Shown: positions 1 to 8,935, numbered from the stretch's first letter. The stretch: DNA of 64,000 bases from Eshraghiella sp964414835 (GCA_964414835.1 CAYPWY010000003.1:54230-118229); one strand, 5' to 3'. Notes: generated by a model not told the origin, from the sequence alone. Translations and numbers: made by a program.

Positions 1-187
1 TGTCACCGCTTCTGAGTCCGAGAACAACATCATCAAGTCTGCCGTCCTTATCCTTAACAAACAAGGACACCCACACAGCACCCATATCCGTAAGCTTAAG
101 TATTGTCCCATTCTCATTGGTAATGGTAAAAAGCGTTATATCTTTTCCATCCTGTGTTTTGCCAAAAGGCTCCGTTACTACTGACAT
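1..187 (-). CDS. galM: Aldose 1-epimerase (galactose mutarotase), N-terminal part
   Basis: The gene runs off the left edge; only the first 62 codons are visible. They start at an ATG preceded by an AGGAGA site and read like the N-terminus of the galactose mutarotase family: a short lead with FGKTQDGKDITLFTITN, then LKLTDMGAVWVSLFVKD and LDDVVLGL, matching the usual strand pattern around the GxxxxSxxxPD segment. The family interconverts alpha and beta anomers of aldohexoses in the cytoplasm and feeds the Leloir pathway. The catalytic His and Glu lie outside the window, so activity cannot be judged. It is transcribed away from the pilZ operon and has its own promoter-like sequence. Confidence 0.82.
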   Translation of the reverse strand, partial: MSVVTEPFGKTQDGKDITLFTITNENGTILKLTDMGAVWVSLFVKDKDGRLDDVVLGLRSGD

Positions 188-217
188 AAAAATTCTCCTA
201 AATACAAATATATTATT

Positions 218-246
218 ATCATAACAAAAATTAAATCATATTTCAA
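218..246 (-). promoter_or_regulatory. Predicted sigma-A promoter of the galM-like gene
   Basis: On the minus strand a TTGAAA -35 box (241-246) is separated by 17 bases from a TATGAT -10 box (218-223), about 30 bases upstream of the galM-like start codon. Both boxes are close to consensus. The -35 box lies in the T-rich tail of the preceding terminator. Confidence 0.5.
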
Positions 247-260
247 CAAAAATGCTAAAA

Positions 261-282
261 CCCCCGCAGTAGACTGCGGGGG
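261..282 (-). terminator. Intrinsic terminator after pilZ
   Basis: A perfect 9-bp GC-rich stem (CCCCCGCAG paired with CTGCGGGGG, 4-base loop) is followed on the minus strand by TTTTAGCATTTTT. It sits 20 bases past the stop of the PilZ gene and would end the pheST-queA-pilZ transcript. Confidence 0.75.
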
Positions 283-303
283 ACCAAACATCACAATCAG
301 TTA

Positions 304-672
304 TTACTCATTAACTATATCGTATACATCAATCTTAAACTGTTCTGCCGGTGGGAGACCAATGAATTTGCAGCCGTAAGTAATAGGTTCGCCTACATTT
401 TCATTCTCCATTCTTACAATTTCCACAACCGCATTGAAGTTTTCCTTAGTCCACAAAATAACGTTTGCATCATAATAGGAATTAATCGGAAGCTGTTCAA
501 TAGTCTTAAAAGCCATACCGCCTTTTGAAATATTGATTATCTCCACCTCAAATTCATCTTCATTGGCAGCTATAACATACTTGTTGTTTCTGATTGATTT
601 CAGCTTGATAGTTGCATTGATGGACATCCTTTTAGCCCATCTTTTTTCCTTTGTAACGGAATTACCCTCCAT
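304..672 (-). CDS. PilZ-domain protein
   Basis: A 122-residue protein made almost entirely of one PilZ domain. The c-di-GMP signature is present: RWAKR near the N-terminus (RxxxR) and NISKGG in the first beta strands (the D/NxSxxG motif). PilZ domains bind cyclic di-GMP and pass the signal to motility, secretion or polysaccharide machinery. I chose the ATG at 672 because a GGAGGTG site lies just upstream; the longer reading frame from 714 overlaps queA and lacks a better site. It is the last gene of the pheST-queA operon by spacing, and a strong terminator follows. Its partner is unknown; a diguanylate cyclase lies 60 kb away in this window. Confidence 0.85.
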   Translation of the reverse strand: MEGNSVTKEKRWAKRMSINATIKLKSIRNNKYVIAANEDEFEVEIINISKGGMAFKTIEQLPINSYYDANVILWTKENFNAVVEIVRMENENVGEPITYGCKFIGLPPAEQFKIDVYDIVNE

Positions 673-688
673 ATAACACCTCCATATA

Positions 689-1714
689 TCATTTAATAAA
701 CATAGCATCACCAAAACTGAAAAATCTGTATCGTTCTCTTACAGCTTCTTCATATGCAGCCATGATATTATCCTTCCCTGCAAGCGCCGATACCAACATA
801 AGAAGCGTGCTCTCCGGCAGATGAAAGTTGGTTATAAGACAATCTATTGCCTTAAATTTATATCCGGGATATATAAAAATTTCCGTATCACCGCTTGATG
901 CCGGTATATATCCATCCTGATGCGCAGCAGATTCCAAGGTTCTGCAGCTTGTAGTTCCCACCGATATTATCCTTCCGCCTCCGTCTCTTGCATTATTAAT
1001 TATATCAGCTTGTGACTGCTCAATGCAATAGTATTCCGAATGCATATGGTGTTCCAGAATATTGCTGACCTTTACTGGTCTGAAGGTTCCAAGCCCCACA
1101 TGAAGAGTGACGCTTGCAATATACACACCCTTGTCACGTATAGACTGAAGAAGCTCCTGAGTAAAATGCAGTCCCGCCGTAGGCGCTGCTGCGGAGCCCT
1201 CATTCTTAGCGTAAACGGTCTGGTACCTGTTTTTGTCTTTCAATTCGTGTGTGATATAAGGCGGAAGCGGCATCTGTCCAAGCCTGTCCAATATCTCCTC
1301 AAAAATACCTTCATACTTAAACTGTATAAGCCTGTTGCCGTCATCAACCACATCGACAATCTCACCTGTCAGTATTCCGTCCCCAAACTCCACAACAGTT
1401 CCTGCACGGCATTTTCTGCCGGGGCGCACAAGACATTCCCACATGTCATTTTCTTTTCTTTTAAGCAAAAGAATCTCTATGGCAGCTCCCGTACCCTGAC
1501 GCACTCCGTAAAGTCTGGCCGGAATGACTTTGGTATCATTTATTACAAGGCAATCGCCCGGATTAAGATAATCCAGTATATCCGTAAAAATCCTATGTTC
1601 CACTTTGCCGCTGTTTTTATCCAATACCATCAGTCTTGATGAGGAACGGTTTTCAAGTGGGTCCTGAGCAATCAACTCCTGCGGAAGACAATAGTCAAAT
1701 TCCTTCAGTTCCAT
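689..1714 (-). CDS. queA: tRNA preQ1(34) S-adenosylmethionine ribosyltransferase-isomerase
   Basis: A 341-residue protein of the usual QueA length. It transfers the ribosyl part of S-adenosylmethionine to preQ1 in tRNA, making epoxyqueuosine at the wobble position of His, Asp, Asn and Tyr tRNAs. Visible family motifs are FDYCLPQELIAQDPL at the N-terminus, SAAAPTAGLHFT in the middle and NFHLPESTLLMLVSALAG near the C-terminus. The ATG at 1714 has an AGGAGA site; the longer frame starts without one. It follows pheT by 45 bases with no terminator in between, so it is probably carried on the T-box controlled transcript. No other queuosine gene is in the window. Confidence 0.96.
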   Translation of the reverse strand: MELKEFDYCLPQELIAQDPLENRSSSRLMVLDKNSGKVEHRIFTDILDYLNPGDCLVINDTKVIPARLYGVRQGTGAAIEILLLKRKENDMWECLVRPGRKCRAGTVVEFGDGILTGEIVDVVDDGNRLIQFKYEGIFEEILDRLGQMPLPPYITHELKDKNRYQTVYAKNEGSAAAPTAGLHFTQELLQSIRDKGVYIASVTLHVGLGTFRPVKVSNILEHHMHSEYYCIEQSQADIINNARDGGGRIISVGTTSCRTLESAAHQDGYIPASSGDTEIFIYPGYKFKAIDCLITNFHLPESTLLMLVSALAGKDNIMAAYEEAVRERYRFFSFGDAMFIK

Positions 1715-1759
1715 AATTTCTCCTAAATCATATCTAAAATCTTCTGACAAAGTACAGGA

Positions 1760-4177
1760 TTATTGTCTTAAAACTGCACCCAGATTGGTAAGCTCAGAGA
1801 GAATTTTATCCATAACCTCGTTAATCTCAGTATCTGAAAGAGTTCTGTCATTTGCACGGAACACAAGGCTGAATGCAACTGATTTTTTACCGTCTCCAAC
1901 CTGTGCACCTTCATATATATCAAAAAGACTGCAGCTTTCAAGAAGTTTGCCGCCACGCTTGACTATGGCAGCTTCCATGGTTCCCACCATCACAGACTTA
2001 TCAACCACAAGGCTTATATCTCTTGTTGACGCAGGGAATTTGGCAATTCCTTCATACTTTTTATCGAATGCGGCTTTCTCAACGATATAAGGCATGTCAA
2101 TATCTGCATAATAAACTCTGTCTCCGATACCGTAATTATCCGCAACCGAAGGATGCACTTCGCCTAAGAAGCCTACTATCTGTCCATCATATATAATATC
2201 CGCCTGTCTTCCCGGATGAAGGAAAGGCTTTTTATTATCAGGATTATAGGTAATTCTTCCGTCAAGGCCAACCTGCTCAAAAAACTCCTCAACAACTCCT
2301 TTCATGGTGAAGAAATCTCCGTCTCCGAACATTCCCAGAGTAAACTGTGTTCTTTCATCAGGAAGCTCTGTAAGCGGAAGCGACTTAGGAATATATATAT
2401 TTCCTATTTCATATAATCTGACATTTCTATTTTTACGGTTATAATTGGTTGCAAGTGAAGAAAGCATACCGTTTAATGCCTGTGTTTTCATTATGCTGAA
2501 ATCCTGTCCCAGAGGATTCATGATAGTTATGGCTTTTCTAAGCTCTGAATCCTCTGGTATCAGAAGCTTATCAAATGCCTTAGGGCTTTCAAATGAGTAG
2601 TTCATTGACTGTGAAAATCCGCAGAACTGTGCCACACGCCTTGCAATCTCCTCAACTCTAAGCTTAAATGATAATTTGCCCGATGTGGACTCTCCTGACG
2701 GAAGCGTCATAGGTATCTTGTCATAACCGTAAAATCTTGCAACCTCCTCTGCCATATCACAGGTTCTCAACAAATCCTGCCTGAAGGAAGGTATATGAAT
2801 CTCATCAGCTTCCTTGTCATAATCAAGCTCCAGTCTCTCAAAATATGACAGCATATCCTGACGTGACACATCAGTTCCCAGAAGCTTATTGTATTTATCC
2901 GGCTCAAAAGGAAGTGTTTTAAGGGCAGGCTTTTCAGGGAAAACATCCACCATTCCGCCTATTACCTCTCCCGCTCCCAGCTCTTCAATAAGCTGGCATG
3001 CTCTGTTAATGGCTGCCTCTGCATTGTAAGGGTCAAGTCCTTTTTCAAATTTTCCTGACGCATCTGTTCTGAGTCCGACCTTCTTGGCGGAAAGTCTTAT
3101 ATTGGTTCCGTCAAAGCATGCAGCCTCAAAAAGCATAGTCTTAACATTGTCGGTAATTTTGGAGTTTTCACCGCCCATAATTCCTGCAAGTCCCACTGCT
3201 TTTTCCCCATCGCATATCATAAGCATTGACGAATCAAGTGTTCTGTCCTGTCCGTCAAGTGTGCGGAATACTTCCCCATCAGCCGCTCTCCTGACAACAA
3301 TCTTATGACCTGCAATAGTTTCGTAATCGTAAGCATGCATAGGCTGTCCGTATTCTTCCATAACATAGTTGGTTATATCCACAATATTGTTAATAGGTCT
3401 TATTCCGCTTGCGGCAAGACGTCTCTGCATCCATTCCGGTGAAGGTGCAAGCTTAATATTTTTTACCATTCTTGCACAATAACGGCGGCAAAGCCCGGTG
3501 TCCTGCACTTCAACAGTAACCATATCGTTGACGTTTTCACTGTTGCCTGTCTTATTAACCACCGGAGGCACAAAATCCTTTCTGAATGTAGCAGCCGCTT
3601 CCCTTGCAATACCCAGAACACTGTAACAGTCAACTCTGTTAGATGTAATTTCATATTCAAAAACAACATCATGAAGACCAAGTACCTCTACTGCATCTGC
3701 TCCTACAACCGCATCTGCTCCCATATCATAAAGCCCGTCATCGGCAGCGCCCGGATAGTAATACTTTGAAGAACCAAGCTCCTCAATTGAGCACATCATA
3801 CCATAGGACTCAACCCCTCTTAATTTGCCTTTTTTAATCTTAATACCGCCCGGTGTCCTGCTTCCGTCATGTCCGCCTGCAACTCTTCCGCCGTCAAGAC
3901 ATACCGGTGTCTTCATTCCCTCATATACATTAGGCGCACCTGTAACTATCTGAATAGTTTCACTTCCCACATCTACCTGACAAATAACAAGCTTGTCTGC
4001 ATCAGGATGCTTCTCAATCTTTTTAACCTGTCCCACAACTATTTTGTCAAGGTCTTCATCAAGACACTCAAATCCCTCAACTTTGGTTCCGGTAAGTGTC
4101 ATTGCATCTGTATATTCCTGTGCCGTACAGTCAAGCTCCGGCACATATGCTTTAATCCATGATAATGCTGTATTCAT
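1760..4177 (-). CDS. pheT: Phenylalanyl-tRNA synthetase beta subunit
   Basis: An 805-residue beta chain of the alpha2-beta2 PheRS that charges tRNA-Phe. Domains in order: an EMAP-type tRNA-binding domain (about 39-150, with VVGQVKKIEKHPDADKL and VTGAPNV), the B3/B4 editing region (about 200-380, which removes misactivated tyrosine in this family), the B5 domain (about 400-475), the catalytic-like core, and a C-terminal anticodon-binding FDX-ACB domain (about 712-805, beginning FPASTRDISLVVD). Length and order are normal. It lies 24 bases after pheS and is co-transcribed with it. Confidence 0.97.
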   Translation of the reverse strand: MNTALSWIKAYVPELDCTAQEYTDAMTLTGTKVEGFECLDEDLDKIVVGQVKKIEKHPDADKLVICQVDVGSETIQIVTGAPNVYEGMKTPVCLDGGRVAGGHDGSRTPGGIKIKKGKLRGVESYGMMCSIEELGSSKYYYPGAADDGLYDMGADAVVGADAVEVLGLHDVVFEYEITSNRVDCYSVLGIAREAAATFRKDFVPPVVNKTGNSENVNDMVTVEVQDTGLCRRYCARMVKNIKLAPSPEWMQRRLAASGIRPINNIVDITNYVMEEYGQPMHAYDYETIAGHKIVVRRAADGEVFRTLDGQDRTLDSSMLMICDGEKAVGLAGIMGGENSKITDNVKTMLFEAACFDGTNIRLSAKKVGLRTDASGKFEKGLDPYNAEAAINRACQLIEELGAGEVIGGMVDVFPEKPALKTLPFEPDKYNKLLGTDVSRQDMLSYFERLELDYDKEADEIHIPSFRQDLLRTCDMAEEVARFYGYDKIPMTLPSGESTSGKLSFKLRVEEIARRVAQFCGFSQSMNYSFESPKAFDKLLIPEDSELRKAITIMNPLGQDFSIMKTQALNGMLSSLATNYNRKNRNVRLYEIGNIYIPKSLPLTELPDERTQFTLGMFGDGDFFTMKGVVEEFFEQVGLDGRITYNPDNKKPFLHPGRQADIIYDGQIVGFLGEVHPSVADNYGIGDRVYYADIDMPYIVEKAAFDKKYEGIAKFPASTRDISLVVDKSVMVGTMEAAIVKRGGKLLESCSLFDIYEGAQVGDGKKSVAFSLVFRANDRTLSDTEINEVMDKILSELTNLGAVLRQ

Positions 4178-4201
4178 ATCAATTTTCCTTTCATTAAATA
4201 A

Positions 4202-5221
4202 TTAAAACTGATTGAGAAATCTTACGTCATTCTCATACAGAAGTCTCATATCGTCAATCTCATATTTTAACAGTGCAATTCGCTCAAGTCCCATACCAAA
4301 AGCAAAGCCTGTATATTCATCAGGATTGATTCCGCTCATTTCAAGCACATTGGGATGAACCATACCGCATCCGAGAATCTCTATCCAGCCTGAATCCTTG
4401 CAAAAACGGCATCCCTTACCGCCGCATTTAAAGCAGGACACATCCATCTCTGCCGACGGCTCCGTAAACGGAAAGTGATGAGGCCTGAATTTTACCTTGG
4501 TCTGCTCTCCGAAAAGCTCCTTGGCAAAAACAGCAAGGGTACCCTTAAGGTCTGCAAAAGTAATGTTTTTATCTATAACAAGCCCCTCTACCTGATGGAA
4601 AGACGGTGAATGTGTGGCATCGACCTCATCAGAACGGAAAACCCTTCCGGGAGCAATCATTCTGATAGGAATTTTGCCTTTTTCCATCTCATGCACCTGT
4701 GTTGATGACGTCTGGGTTCTGAGAACTATATCGCTGTTGATATAGAAAGTATCCTGCTCATCCTTAGCCGGATGATTGGCAGGAATATTAAGTGCCTCAA
4801 AATTATAATAATCATACTCTACCTCAGGACCTTCCACCACTTCATATCCCATGCCTACAAATATTCTTTCGACCTCTTCAAGTGCAACGGTATTAGGATG
4901 TGAATGTCCAACAGCGTTTCTGTGGGCAGGAAGTGTAACGTCAATAACCTCCGCCCTGAGCTTGGCATCTCTTGCCGCCTCGGCGAGCTTTATTTTGATT
5001 TCTTCCAGTTTTTCCTCAATAGCCGTCCTTGTCTCGTTGACCATAGCTCCAACCTTTGGTCTTTCCTCGGAAGCTACGTCCTTCATTCCCTTCAGAACCT
5101 CCGTAAGCTCTCCCTTCTTGCCAAGGTAAGCCACACGAATCTCATTGAGTCTGTCAAGGTTATCGGAAGCCATAATCATTTCTATTGCTTTTTCCCTGAT
5201 TGCCTGTAATTTCTCTTTCAT
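4202..5221 (-). CDS. pheS: Phenylalanyl-tRNA synthetase alpha subunit
   Basis: A 339-residue catalytic subunit of PheRS. An N-terminal coiled coil (about 1-85) is followed by the class II synthetase core with the region ALNIPANHPAKDEQDTFY, the motif 2 area around GRVFRSDEVDATHSPSFHQ, and the motif 3 helix FGMGLERIALLKY. A small cysteine cluster (CFKCGGKGCRFCKDSG) is present, as in many clostridial PheS proteins. I chose the ATG at 5221, 8 bases after an AAAGGA site, over an upstream TTG. The gene is the first of the operon and is controlled by the T-box leader upstream. Confidence 0.97.
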   Translation of the reverse strand: MKEKLQAIREKAIEMIMASDNLDRLNEIRVAYLGKKGELTEVLKGMKDVASEERPKVGAMVNETRTAIEEKLEEIKIKLAEAARDAKLRAEVIDVTLPAHRNAVGHSHPNTVALEEVERIFVGMGYEVVEGPEVEYDYYNFEALNIPANHPAKDEQDTFYINSDIVLRTQTSSTQVHEMEKGKIPIRMIAPGRVFRSDEVDATHSPSFHQVEGLVIDKNITFADLKGTLAVFAKELFGEQTKVKFRPHHFPFTEPSAEMDVSCFKCGGKGCRFCKDSGWIEILGCGMVHPNVLEMSGINPDEYTGFAFGMGLERIALLKYEIDDMRLLYENDVRFLNQF

Positions 5222-5294
5222 TTCATTATCCTTTCCCAATTAAAAGATATTCTTCTTCCGGTGGTGCCATTTCGGCTCGCTGCCTGCGTAAATC

Positions 5295-5323
5295 AAAAAA
5301 CCCCGCCCCCAAAAGGGACGAGG
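5295..5323 (-). terminator. pheS leader: T-box controlled terminator of pheST
   Basis: On the minus strand CCTCGTCCC pairs with GGGGCGGGG (9 bp with G-U pairs, loop TTTTG) and is followed by six Ts. The 5' arm overlaps the end of the T-box antiterminator, the expected arrangement for a mutually exclusive pair. Confidence 0.88.
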
Positions 5324-5530
5324 ATATTCGCGGTACCACCCTAATTCCGGTTAAAAACCGGCACTCTTATGCGTAACGTGCACAAACGTCATCTCCTACT
5401 TCCGTTTCAAAGATGCGGCTCCGGCATGAATTTCACTATGTGGCTGAACTTAAGAGGACTTGCAGCCGGTGGTCCCCTCTCTCTGTAAGAAATCCATATA
5501 GCTACTGTGTGCTTTCACAGCTTTTAAATA
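5295..5530 (-). promoter_or_regulatory. T-box riboswitch, Phe specifier
   Basis: The leader of pheS carries the diagnostic T-box AGGGTGGTACCGCG (5329-5342). Reading 5' to 3', the stem I features are visible: an AGTA S-turn sequence, an AGAGAG segment, a distal GGCTGCAAG loop, then GTGAAATTCA, in which TTC (5428-5430) is the likely specifier codon for phenylalanine. A short CCGGTT/AACCGG hairpin (stem III) precedes the T-box. Uncharged tRNA-Phe pairing with TTC and with the TGGT bulge would favour the antiterminator and let transcription into pheST-queA-pilZ continue. The amino acid agrees with the downstream genes, which supports the specifier assignment. Confidence 0.95.
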
Positions 5531-5537
5531 TATTAAC

Positions 5538-5565
5538 ATAATACCACATTAATTTTTAATGTCAA
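5538..5565 (-). promoter_or_regulatory. Predicted sigma-A promoter of the pheST operon
   Basis: A perfect TTGACA -35 (5560-5565) lies 16 bases from a TATTAT -10 (5538-5543), placing the start of transcription near 5530, directly before stem I of the T-box. Confidence 0.72.
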
Positions 5566-5582
5566 CCAAAAAATCCTCATAA

Positions 5583-5610
5583 TAGACAGGGCTTGCGCCT
5601 AAAATATATT
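5583..5610 (+). promoter_or_regulatory. Candidate promoter of dacF
   Basis: TAGACA (5583-5588) and TATATT (5605-5610) are 16 bases apart and sit about 26 bases upstream of the carboxypeptidase start codon. The promoter would be divergent from that of pheST. The -10 choice is not unique; TATTAT two bases on would also fit. Confidence 0.4.
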
Positions 5611-5636
5611 ATAACTGTTTTAAAGGTATTATCTCA

Positions 5637-6794
5637 ATGAAAAAATTTCTTTCTATTGTTATGTCGGTAATCACCATGGTGTTAGTCATAGCCCGCCCTG
5701 TTTTTGCCGATGAACCGGACCTTGCAGCCCAATCCGCCATTCTGATGGAAGCCTCCACAGGTCAGATAATATATGAAAAAAATGCTGATGAGAGCTTACA
5801 TCCCGCAAGTATAACAAAAATAATGACTCTGATACTGATTTTTGATGCAATAGAGAGCGGAAGCATCGGACTTGATGACGTTGTAACTGTATCAGAGCAT
5901 GCCGCCTCCATGGGCGGCAGTCAGGTTTTCCTTGAGGCAGGCGAAACGCAGACCGTAGAAACCCTTATAAAATGTATCGCAATCGCCAGTGCCAATGATG
6001 CCTGTGTTGCAATGGCCGAATACATATCAAGCTCAGAATCCGCCTTTGTGGATAAGATGAATGAACGAGCTGCCGGTCTTGGTATGAACAATACCAATTT
6101 TGTCAACTGCTGCGGTCTTGATGCCGATGGTCATATGACCACTGCAAGGGATGTGGCAATTATGTCAAGGGAGCTTATTACACGTTACCCGCAAATCCAC
6201 ACATACTCAACCATATGGATGGACACTATAACCCATGTTACACGGCGAGGTGAATCAGAATTTACTTTGAGCAACACTAATAAGCTGCTTAAGCAGTATG
6301 AATGGGCCACCGGTCTGAAAACAGGTTCTACAAGCCTTGCCAAGTTCTGTCTGTCAGCTACGGCCGAGCGCAACGGCATAGAGCTTATTTCAGTGGTTAT
6401 GGCTTCACCTGACGGAAAAACCCGCGTATCTGATTCCATAACTCTTCTAAACTACGGATACGGCATATGCACATTGTATAAGGACGAGGATATGCCTGAA
6501 CTTGAACCGGCTTCAATTAAAAACGGCATAAAAGACACTGTGGACAATTATTATGAAAAGGATTTTTCGTATCTCTTTATGGAAAGTCATGATGCTTCGC
6601 TTATAACAAAAGAAGTTGAATATCTGGATAATCTGACTGCTCCCATAGAAAAGGATGAGGTAATCGGTCAGATTGTTTACAAATATAACGGCGTAACTCT
6701 TGGAACTGTGGATATTCTTGCCTCGGAAAGCGTCAAGGAAGCCAAATACGGTGATTACATAGGTATGCTTTTTAAAGTGCTTATGGGTAATTAA
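5637..6794 (+). CDS. dacF: D-alanyl-D-alanine carboxypeptidase (low-molecular-weight PBP)
   Basis: A 385-residue secreted serine peptidase of the S11 family, which trims the terminal D-Ala from peptidoglycan stem peptides. The N-terminus is a signal peptide (hydrophobic residues 5-20, cleavage near FADEP). All three active-site motifs are present: SITK at 58-61 (Ser58 nucleophile), SAN at 118-120 and KTGS at 227-230. The C-terminal third (about 265-385) resembles the PBP5 C-terminal beta domain and ends with a short hydrophobic stretch (YIGMLFKVLMG) that may act as a membrane anchor. The start is preceded by AAAGG. It stands alone, divergent from pheST. The symbol could equally be dacA or dacB. 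Confidence 0.93.
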   Translation: MKKFLSIVMSVITMVLVIARPVFADEPDLAAQSAILMEASTGQIIYEKNADESLHPASITKIMTLILIFDAIESGSIGLDDVVTVSEHAASMGGSQVFLEAGETQTVETLIKCIAIASANDACVAMAEYISSSESAFVDKMNERAAGLGMNNTNFVNCCGLDADGHMTTARDVAIMSRELITRYPQIHTYSTIWMDTITHVTRRGESEFTLSNTNKLLKQYEWATGLKTGSTSLAKFCLSATAERNGIELISVVMASPDGKTRVSDSITLLNYGYGICTLYKDEDMPELEPASIKNGIKDTVDNYYEKDFSYLFMESHDASLITKEVEYLDNLTAPIEKDEVIGQIVYKYNGVTLGTVDILASESVKEAKYGDYIGMLFKVLMGN

Positions 6795-6848
6795 TTAACA
6801 TTACTGTCAAATTGATATAAAAATATTGTCCCTGCGCCGCAAGCATAT

Positions 6849-6889
6849 GACAAGGGCTGAAGTCTCATATAAGATTCTTCAGCCCTGTC
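6849..6889. terminator. Hairpin between dacF and the small membrane protein
   Basis: AGGGCTGAAG (6853-6862) pairs perfectly with CTTCAGCCCT (6877-6886), and the stem can be extended by GAC/GTC. The flanks are only moderately T-rich on either strand. It lies between two converging genes and could serve both as a terminator. Confidence 0.5.
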
Positions 6890-6955
6890 ATTATCCTATT
6901 ATCATCTCACATATATAAATATCATTTCAGATATATAATTCGCAGTACCGTTGAA

Positions 6956-7219
6956 TTACCCGACGCGGTCAATGATGAACATGGCAATCATAATAATAAG
7001 TGTCGTTCCGCCCATTCCATGTCCGAGCATTCCCGGATTGAACATCTCCGTAACAACGCCCCCGTTTTTCTCCTGCTTCTTCATGTCAAACTGTCCTATT
7101 AATAATGCTGCAAGCAATATAACGAATGTAACAATTCCTAAGACGATATTGTGTTTAACATAATAAAAACAAGTTGTCACAATTCCTGCAACAGCCAAAA
7201 GCAATGATAAAATTCCCAT
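6956..7219 (-). CDS. Small integral membrane protein of unknown function
   Basis: An 87-residue protein with a good GGAGG site. It has two adjacent N-terminal hydrophobic helices (about 3-20 and 24-42), a short charged loop (QFDMKKQEKNGG), a glycine/methionine-rich stretch (NPGMLGHGMGG) and a C-terminal hydrophobic helix. I do not recognise a family and see no catalytic motif. The gene stands alone between dacF and the ThuA gene, with about 145 bases upstream that contain no obvious promoter of consensus quality. Confidence 0.7.
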   Translation of the reverse strand: MGILSLLLAVAGIVTTCFYYVKHNIVLGIVTFVILLAALLIGQFDMKKQEKNGGVVTEMFNPGMLGHGMGGTTLIIMIAMFIIDRVG

Positions 7220-7364
7220 ATAATAACCTCCGTTTATGTAAGCTGTATATTATAAATTAAATTATAGCAGTATGCAGACATTTTATCAATACTCTCCATA
7301 AATAACCAGATTAATTTGGATTTTTATGTTTTTCGTTCTGCAAATTGATAAAAGCTGAAGCTTT

Positions 7365-8072
7365 TTACCAAAGCTCCTCCTGCGGCTCATAATCCTCAGT
7401 CCGCCTGTTAACCGGTTTTACAAACCGCACCGCATTGGTGATTATCCGCTGGATATTCTTGTCATAATATACCGGATATTCCTCATGTCCCGGCTGAAAG
7501 TAAAATATTTTACCGCTGCCTCTCGTAAAAGTACATCCGCTTCTGAATACATTGCCGCTTGCAAACCATCCGGTATAAACAACATCATCAGGCTTGGGTA
7601 TGTCAAAATATTCTCCGTACATTTCCTCCTTGGGAAGAACTATTTCCTGCGGCACTCCTTCTGCTATGGGATGAGACGGCGCTGTACATATGAGTTTTTC
7701 GCTGTCTCCGTGATGCCACTTAAGACTCATGGTGGTTCCCATAAGCAGCTTCATTGGTTTGGAAAAATGTGCGGAATGAAGACCGATAAAGCCCATTCCC
7801 CTAAGCACACAGTTTCTTATGCGTTGTGCAGTTTCATCAGGAATCTCATCATGCTTTGCATGGCCCCACCAGATAAGCACATCCGTATCATCAAGGACTG
7901 ACTCCGGCAGACCGCACTCAGGCATATCAAGCGTTGCACATCTTACGGACATGTCTTCATTAGCTTTAAGAAACCCGGCAATACAGCCATGTATTCCGTC
8001 AGGATATATTTTTCCTATTGCCTCATATTCTCTTTCATGAAAATATTCATTCCACACTGTTACTTTAATCAT
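7365..8072 (-). CDS. ThuA-domain protein
   Basis: A 235-residue protein of the ThuA/trehalose-utilisation fold, a glutamine-amidotransferase-like domain found in sugar catabolic clusters. Visible family features are VTVWNEYFHE at the N-terminus, DVLIWWGHAKHDEI, GLHSAHFSKPMKLLMGT and the C-terminal GKIFYFQPGHEEYPVYYD. The biochemical role is not settled for the family; members act near 3-keto sugar and disaccharide metabolism. Its start overlaps the end of the isomerase-like gene by 8 bases, so the two are translationally coupled. The AGGAGA site lies inside the upstream gene. Confidence 0.85.
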   Translation of the reverse strand: MIKVTVWNEYFHEREYEAIGKIYPDGIHGCIAGFLKANEDMSVRCATLDMPECGLPESVLDDTDVLIWWGHAKHDEIPDETAQRIRNCVLRGMGFIGLHSAHFSKPMKLLMGTTMSLKWHHGDSEKLICTAPSHPIAEGVPQEIVLPKEEMYGEYFDIPKPDDVVYTGWFASGNVFRSGCTFTRGSGKIFYFQPGHEEYPVYYDKNIQRIITNAVRFVKPVNRRTEDYEPQEELW

Positions 8073-8916
8073 TAACTATTCTCCTGATATAATCTGCCGA
8101 TTTAAGTATCGACTGAAGCTGATTGTGCGCTCCAAAATGCTCTATCGCATATACTCCGTCATATCCTTTTGCCTTAAGCTTATTGATGACCTGCGCTATG
8201 GGTATATGACCGTCTCCTACTGCGCAGGAATACATTTGAACTCCGTCCATGGCAACAGCTATATCGCCTGCATACTTTGTATCATCAATGTCACTTTTAT
8301 TGTCAGTCCGGTACATCCGGTCTTTAAGATGAACATGAACTATTCTATCCTTAAGGGCATCATATGCTTCCAGAACATCTTCACATGAATATCTGAAATT
8401 GCCTGTATCAAATGCAATTCCCAATTCCGGTACAGATTGTGAAATTTTTAACAATCCCTCAATGTTACGGCATGGCGAATATTCGTTGTCAAAATCTTCC
8501 ATGACAGTCTGTATGCCATTGGCTTTTGCATACTTAGCCGTCCGGCTTACACACTCCGATACTTTATTATATACTTTATCATCAACCGTTCCGCCTTCCG
8601 TCACAAAACCGGGTACAATAAGTATTCTGGGAGAATGACATTCCACAGCCATATCCGCAAGCTGCTGTGCCTTTCGTATCTCCGCTGCCACATCATCCGT
8701 AACAACAAAGTCAAAAGTCTTATATATGCAGGAAATATTTATGCCGCTGTTTTCCAAAAGCGGCATAATCCTATCATACTCATTTTCAAGTCTCAATGAA
8801 TCTATCTCCACCAGCCTTATTCCGGCAGAGGATACTATATCAAGCACTTCCGCCACAGGTCTTCCGCTTTGTTTTGCAGCTTCCTCTATATGTTCATAAA
8901 AAACTGACAGTTCCAT
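8065..8916 (-). CDS. Sugar phosphate isomerase/epimerase-like TIM-barrel protein
   Basis: A 283-residue protein of the xylose isomerase-like TIM-barrel superfamily (AP endonuclease 2 fold; IolE/IolI-like relatives). Metal-site positions typical of the family are seen in TVMEDFD (Glu), IAFDTGNF (Asp), RIVHVHLKD (His) and YAIEHFG (Glu near the C-terminus). Relatives isomerise or epimerise keto-sugars; the substrate cannot be read from sequence. It follows citrate synthase by 19 bases and overlaps the ThuA gene, and ThuA/isomerase pairs are common in glycoside catabolism loci. No transporter or glycosidase is adjacent. Confidence 0.85.
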   Translation of the reverse strand: MELSVFYEHIEEAAKQSGRPVAEVLDIVSSAGIRLVEIDSLRLENEYDRIMPLLENSGINISCIYKTFDFVVTDDVAAEIRKAQQLADMAVECHSPRILIVPGFVTEGGTVDDKVYNKVSECVSRTAKYAKANGIQTVMEDFDNEYSPCRNIEGLLKISQSVPELGIAFDTGNFRYSCEDVLEAYDALKDRIVHVHLKDRMYRTDNKSDIDDTKYAGDIAVAMDGVQMYSCAVGDGHIPIAQVINKLKAKGYDGVYAIEHFGAHNQLQSILKSADYIRRIVND

Positions 8917-8935
8917 CTGTTTTCCTCTGATAACA

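Noticed and set aside
7350..7365. A terminator of the ThuA gene
   Set aside because: The AAAAGC/GCTTTT stem is only 6 bp and overlaps the stop codon, too weak to call.
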